NCBI GenBank assembly: GCA_947503285.1
Contig: CANNDD010000002.1
Location: 124,001 to 188,000 of the forward strand
Length of the DNA: 64,000 nt
Origin: an uncultured Croceitalea sp.
Lineage (GTDB): Bacteria; Bacteroidota; Bacteroidia; Flavobacteriales; Flavobacteriaceae
Reading direction: 5' to 3'
The notes under the pieces: model-generated
The model's input: only the letters and a program-made list of their open reading frames with translations
Database searches by the model: none
Told to the model about the DNA's origin: nothing
Program-made: the position numbers and the translations under genes
Shown here: one piece after another, positions 61,456-64,000 of the stretch
Layout of the letters: each line of letters begins with the position of its first letter
How positions within the stretch are numbered: the first letter of the stretch is position 1

Positions 61456-64000
61456 ATGTACTACAAAAGACTAGCTACCCTTCTTTGGGTTTTTGCAATA
61501 GTTACACTGACCGCCCAAGAACCCCATTTTCTTTTAGACCCCACATTGACTCCCGATGGTTCGACCATTGTTTTTAGTCATGATGGTGATTTATGGAGAA
61601 TACCTTCTAATGGTGGGGTGGCCACACGTTTGACCGGTATGGCCGGTGATGAGACCCTAGCTCGAATTTCACCTGATGGACAATGGTTGGCTTTTACGGG
61701 AACGGCAGATGGCAATGCCAATGTTTATCTAATGAAAATGCAGGGTGGCACCATAAAACAACTAACATTTCATGATAGTGCCGATGAGGTCGATAGCTGG
61801 TCTTGGGACTCATCTGAGATTTACTTTACCTCTGGGCGTGAGAATCGATTTGCAGGTTATAAGGTTTCCATTAATGGGGGCACTCCACAACGTTTGTTTC
61901 AGCATTATTTTAACAATGCACACAATATTGCAGTGCATCCGAAGACCAATGAGATCTTTTTCAATGAGTCTTGGGAGAGTAAGTTCTTTACCAACCGCAA
62001 GCGATATAAGGGTGCCTATAATCCCAATATCAAGTCGTATCAACCCAAAACCAAAGTGTATAAAGAGTATACTTCATACCTGGGTAAGGATATGTGGGCA
62101 ACTTTAGACCAAAACGGAGCACTTTACTTTGTTTCCGATGAAGCCAATGGGGAATACAATCTATACCATCTATCAGACCAAAAAAATCAATTGACCTCTT
62201 TTGACACTTCCATTGGCAGGCCGCAGGTAAGCGCAAGCGGAAATAAAGTGGTCTTTACCAAAGATTATCAATTGTTCTTATATGATGTCGCCAGTAAAAA
62301 AACGGAAAAGGTCGCTGTTCAACTGGCCAATAAAAGCTTATTAGATAAAGAACAAGATTTTAAGACCAATGGTAAGATCACGAATTTTTCGGTATCCGCT
62401 GATACTAAAAAATTGGCTTTTGTATCAAGGGGAGAACTCTTTGTTTCTGATGTCAAGGGAAAGTTTGTCAAACTCATCCCCACGAATACTAAGGAACGCG
62501 TTCAAGAAGTGCTTTGGCTTAAGGATAATAAAACCATATTATTCTCCAGAACCGATGGTGGTTATACCAATCTATTTACCATTGCCGCAGACGGTTCGCA
62601 AAAAGAAAAAAGACACACCAAAGACCTTCGAAACAATGTCAATATTGTCTTTGATGCTGAACAAGAAAAAGCGGTTTACATCAGTGGTCGCGATGAAATG
62701 CGGTTGCTTGACCTTAAAACGTTTAAAAGTGAGGTGCTGGTAAAAGATGAGTTTTGGGCTTTATATGCTCCCCAACCCTATTTTTCCCCTGACGGAAGCC
62801 ATGTGCTGTACAATGCTTATCGAAATTTTGAACAAGATGTTTTTACCGTTCGCATTGCCGACAAAAAAGTAACCAATCTTACTAAAACCGGCGTCACTGA
62901 AACCAATCCCATCTGGTCCACTGACAGCAAATACCTGTACTTTGGCTCAAACCTCACCAAGCCCAGTTATCCTTATGGGCTGAGAGATGCCCATATTTAT
63001 CAAATGGCCCTTGATAAATATGAGAATCCATACACCTTAGATGAGTATGACAAGCTTTTTAAAGATGAACCAAAAGCTGATGAGGATAAAAAAGATTCCA
63101 AAAAAAAAGAAAAAGTTGAAGAGGATAGTACTCCTTCGGTAAAGATAAATGAAGACGGCCTTATGGAACGTTTGGTTCGTATTAGTCCCGCATTTGGTTT
63201 ACAATATAGTCCGTATGCGATTTCAAAAGAGGAAACTACGTATATCATATACATGAGCAATCATGATGAGGGAAAGTTCAAATTGTGGAAGACCACACTG
63301 AAACCGTTTGAAAAAAATAAAACTGAAGTTCTGTTGGATGAAGAAATCAACGGATATCAAATTTCATCAGCTGGGGATTCACATTATATTTTGGCAAAAG
63401 GAAATATCCACACTTTGGATGTAAGCAAGAACAAAGTCGAAAAAATCGATATCAACTACACGTTCAGAAGAAACCTGTCTGACGAGTTTCAACAAATGTT
63501 TTACGAAGCCTGGGCAGGCTTTGAAGAGAATTTTTATGATAAAGACTTCCATGGGGAAGATTGGACCGCCTTAAAGAAAAAATATGAGGCCTTTTTGCCG
63601 TATATCACCAAACGCTCGCAGTTACGCTTATTGTTCAATGACATGCTCGGTGAATTGAATACCTCACACTTTGGTTTTCGTTCGAGGGGAGAAGAAGAGA
63701 ATACCTTTTATAAAACAGTTACCCAGGGGGTAGGAATTCAATTTTCGAATTCCGCACCCTATACCGTATCACATATCATAAAAGATGGGCCCGCAGATGT
63801 CTCGGGAAAAAATATCCAGGTAGGTGATAAACTCATTGCCATAAATAATGAAAAAATCGACGAAGACACCAATCGGGAATCTTATTTCATACGCCCCTCT
63901 TTAGATAAAGAAATGCAATTGACTTTTGAGCGAAACGGAGCATTGCATACGGTTAAAATACATCCCATTCGAACTTTTCAAATTAGAGGATTGCTTTATG
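61456..64000 (+). CDS. Tricorn-like S41 protease with beta-propeller, cut by window end
   Basis: ATG 61456, open to the right edge (about 848 residues visible). Signal peptide (RLATLLWVFAIVTLTAQ), then WD40/PD40-type propeller repeats (ISPDGQWLAFTGTADGNANVYLM, PYFSPDGSHVLYNAYRN) to about residue 540, an acidic Lys/Glu-rich insert (about 535-555), then a C1-like segment with SHFGFRSRG, and a PDZ domain with GPADVSGKNIQVGDKLIAINNEKID. The catalytic S41 core lies beyond the edge. Tricorn-like proteases degrade peptides; here it is exported. Confidence 0.88.
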   Translation, partial: MYYKRLATLLWVFAIVTLTAQEPHFLLDPTLTPDGSTIVFSHDGDLWRIPSNGGVATRLTGMAGDETLARISPDGQWLAFTGTADGNANVYLMKMQGGTIKQLTFHDSADEVDSWSWDSSEIYFTSGRENRFAGYKVSINGGTPQRLFQHYFNNAHNIAVHPKTNEIFFNESWESKFFTNRKRYKGAYNPNIKSYQPKTKVYKEYTSYLGKDMWATLDQNGALYFVSDEANGEYNLYHLSDQKNQLTSFDTSIGRPQVSASGNKVVFTKDYQLFLYDVASKKTEKVAVQLANKSLLDKEQDFKTNGKITNFSVSADTKKLAFVSRGELFVSDVKGKFVKLIPTNTKERVQEVLWLKDNKTILFSRTDGGYTNLFTIAADGSQKEKRHTKDLRNNVNIVFDAEQEKAVYISGRDEMRLLDLKTFKSEVLVKDEFWALYAPQPYFSPDGSHVLYNAYRNFEQDVFTVRIADKKVTNLTKTGVTETNPIWSTDSKYLYFGSNLTKPSYPYGLRDAHIYQMALDKYENPYTLDEYDKLFKDEPKADEDKKDSKKKEKVEEDSTPSVKINEDGLMERLVRISPAFGLQYSPYAISKEETTYIIYMSNHDEGKFKLWKTTLKPFEKNKTEVLLDEEINGYQISSAGDSHYILAKGNIHTLDVSKNKVEKIDINYTFRRNLSDEFQQMFYEAWAGFEENFYDKDFHGEDWTALKKKYEAFLPYITKRSQLRLLFNDMLGELNTSHFGFRSRGEEENTFYKTVTQGVGIQFSNSAPYTVSHIIKDGPADVSGKNIQVGDKLIAINNEKIDEDTNRESYFIRPSLDKEMQLTFERNGALHTVKIHPIRTFQIRGLLY

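Overview
The window reads as chromosomal DNA of a marine-type member of the Flavobacteriaceae (Bacteroidota; a Maribacter/Zobellia/Muricauda-like relative is plausible, species not determinable). Reasons: AT-rich DNA, weak or absent Shine-Dalgarno sites, some TAnnTTTG promoter elements, and a typical Bacteroidota gene set (GH92 mannosidase, exported Gfo/Idh oxidoreductase, LytTR/LytS pairs, DUF3109, tricorn-like S41 peptidase, VPS10-like BNR proteins). I found no rRNA, tRNA, CRISPR array or recognisable transposase or integrase.

Layout. 1-6.1 kb: a sugar-oxidation locus (two MFS importers, DinB protein, sugar isomerase/epimerase; divergently a GMC flavoprotein plus its gluconate-dehydrogenase-3-like small subunit). 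6.2-7.3 kb: an unusual LysR-type DNA-binding domain fused to a SAM-dependent methyltransferase. 7.4-10.1 kb: a response regulator and PAS kinase lying between two ~100 bp direct repeats that are copies of the nrdA 3' end plus its terminator. 10-13.7 kb: class I ribonucleotide reductase nrdB-nrdA. 14.5-17.2 kb: LytTR regulator with its TPR kinase. 17.2-28.2 kb: mostly housekeeping genes (DUF3109, MarC, S41 protease, dCMP deaminase, HupE, J-domain protein, bacilliredoxin, GH92, PlsC-like acyltransferase, HD hydrolase, Gfo/Idh/MocA oxidoreductase).

28.2-32.2 kb is the most interesting part: five AT-rich, same-strand genes (two unknown membrane proteins, a GNAT acetyltransferase, an unknown secreted protein, an unknown soluble protein), separated by long foldable palindromic elements. 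Each of the first three units begins with a core (GTTGnnnGn...) whose reverse complement ends that same unit, and its TAA stop lies exactly 14 nt before the end of that core. This is the logic of integron gene cassettes and attC sites, but the core sequence is not the canonical one and no integrase is present. I regard it as a candidate undescribed cassette system, or a strongly divergent CALIN (attC cluster without an integrase).

32.2-64 kb is mostly ordinary: ECF42-type sigma factor with a YCII/DGPF partner, PA0069-like radical SAM protein, lipoproteins, enoyl-CoA hydratase, NtrY-like kinase, HemJ, two ~1040-residue VPS10/BNR paralogues around a membrane-anchored MutS-like ATPase and a GIY-YIG gene bracketed by a perfect 26 bp inverted repeat, then a P1 peptidase, TlpA-like thioredoxin, exported RidA-like protein, FAD oxidoreductase, a translationally overlapping three-gene operon including a 57-codon gene, two head-to-head DoxX genes, a SPFH/zinc-ribbon membrane-stress pair, a lactonase, and a tricorn-like protease cut by the window end. 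A further recurrent theme is heptanucleotide-phased AAC/GTT tracts at gene borders (21.4-21.6, 38.1-38.2, 40.4 kb).
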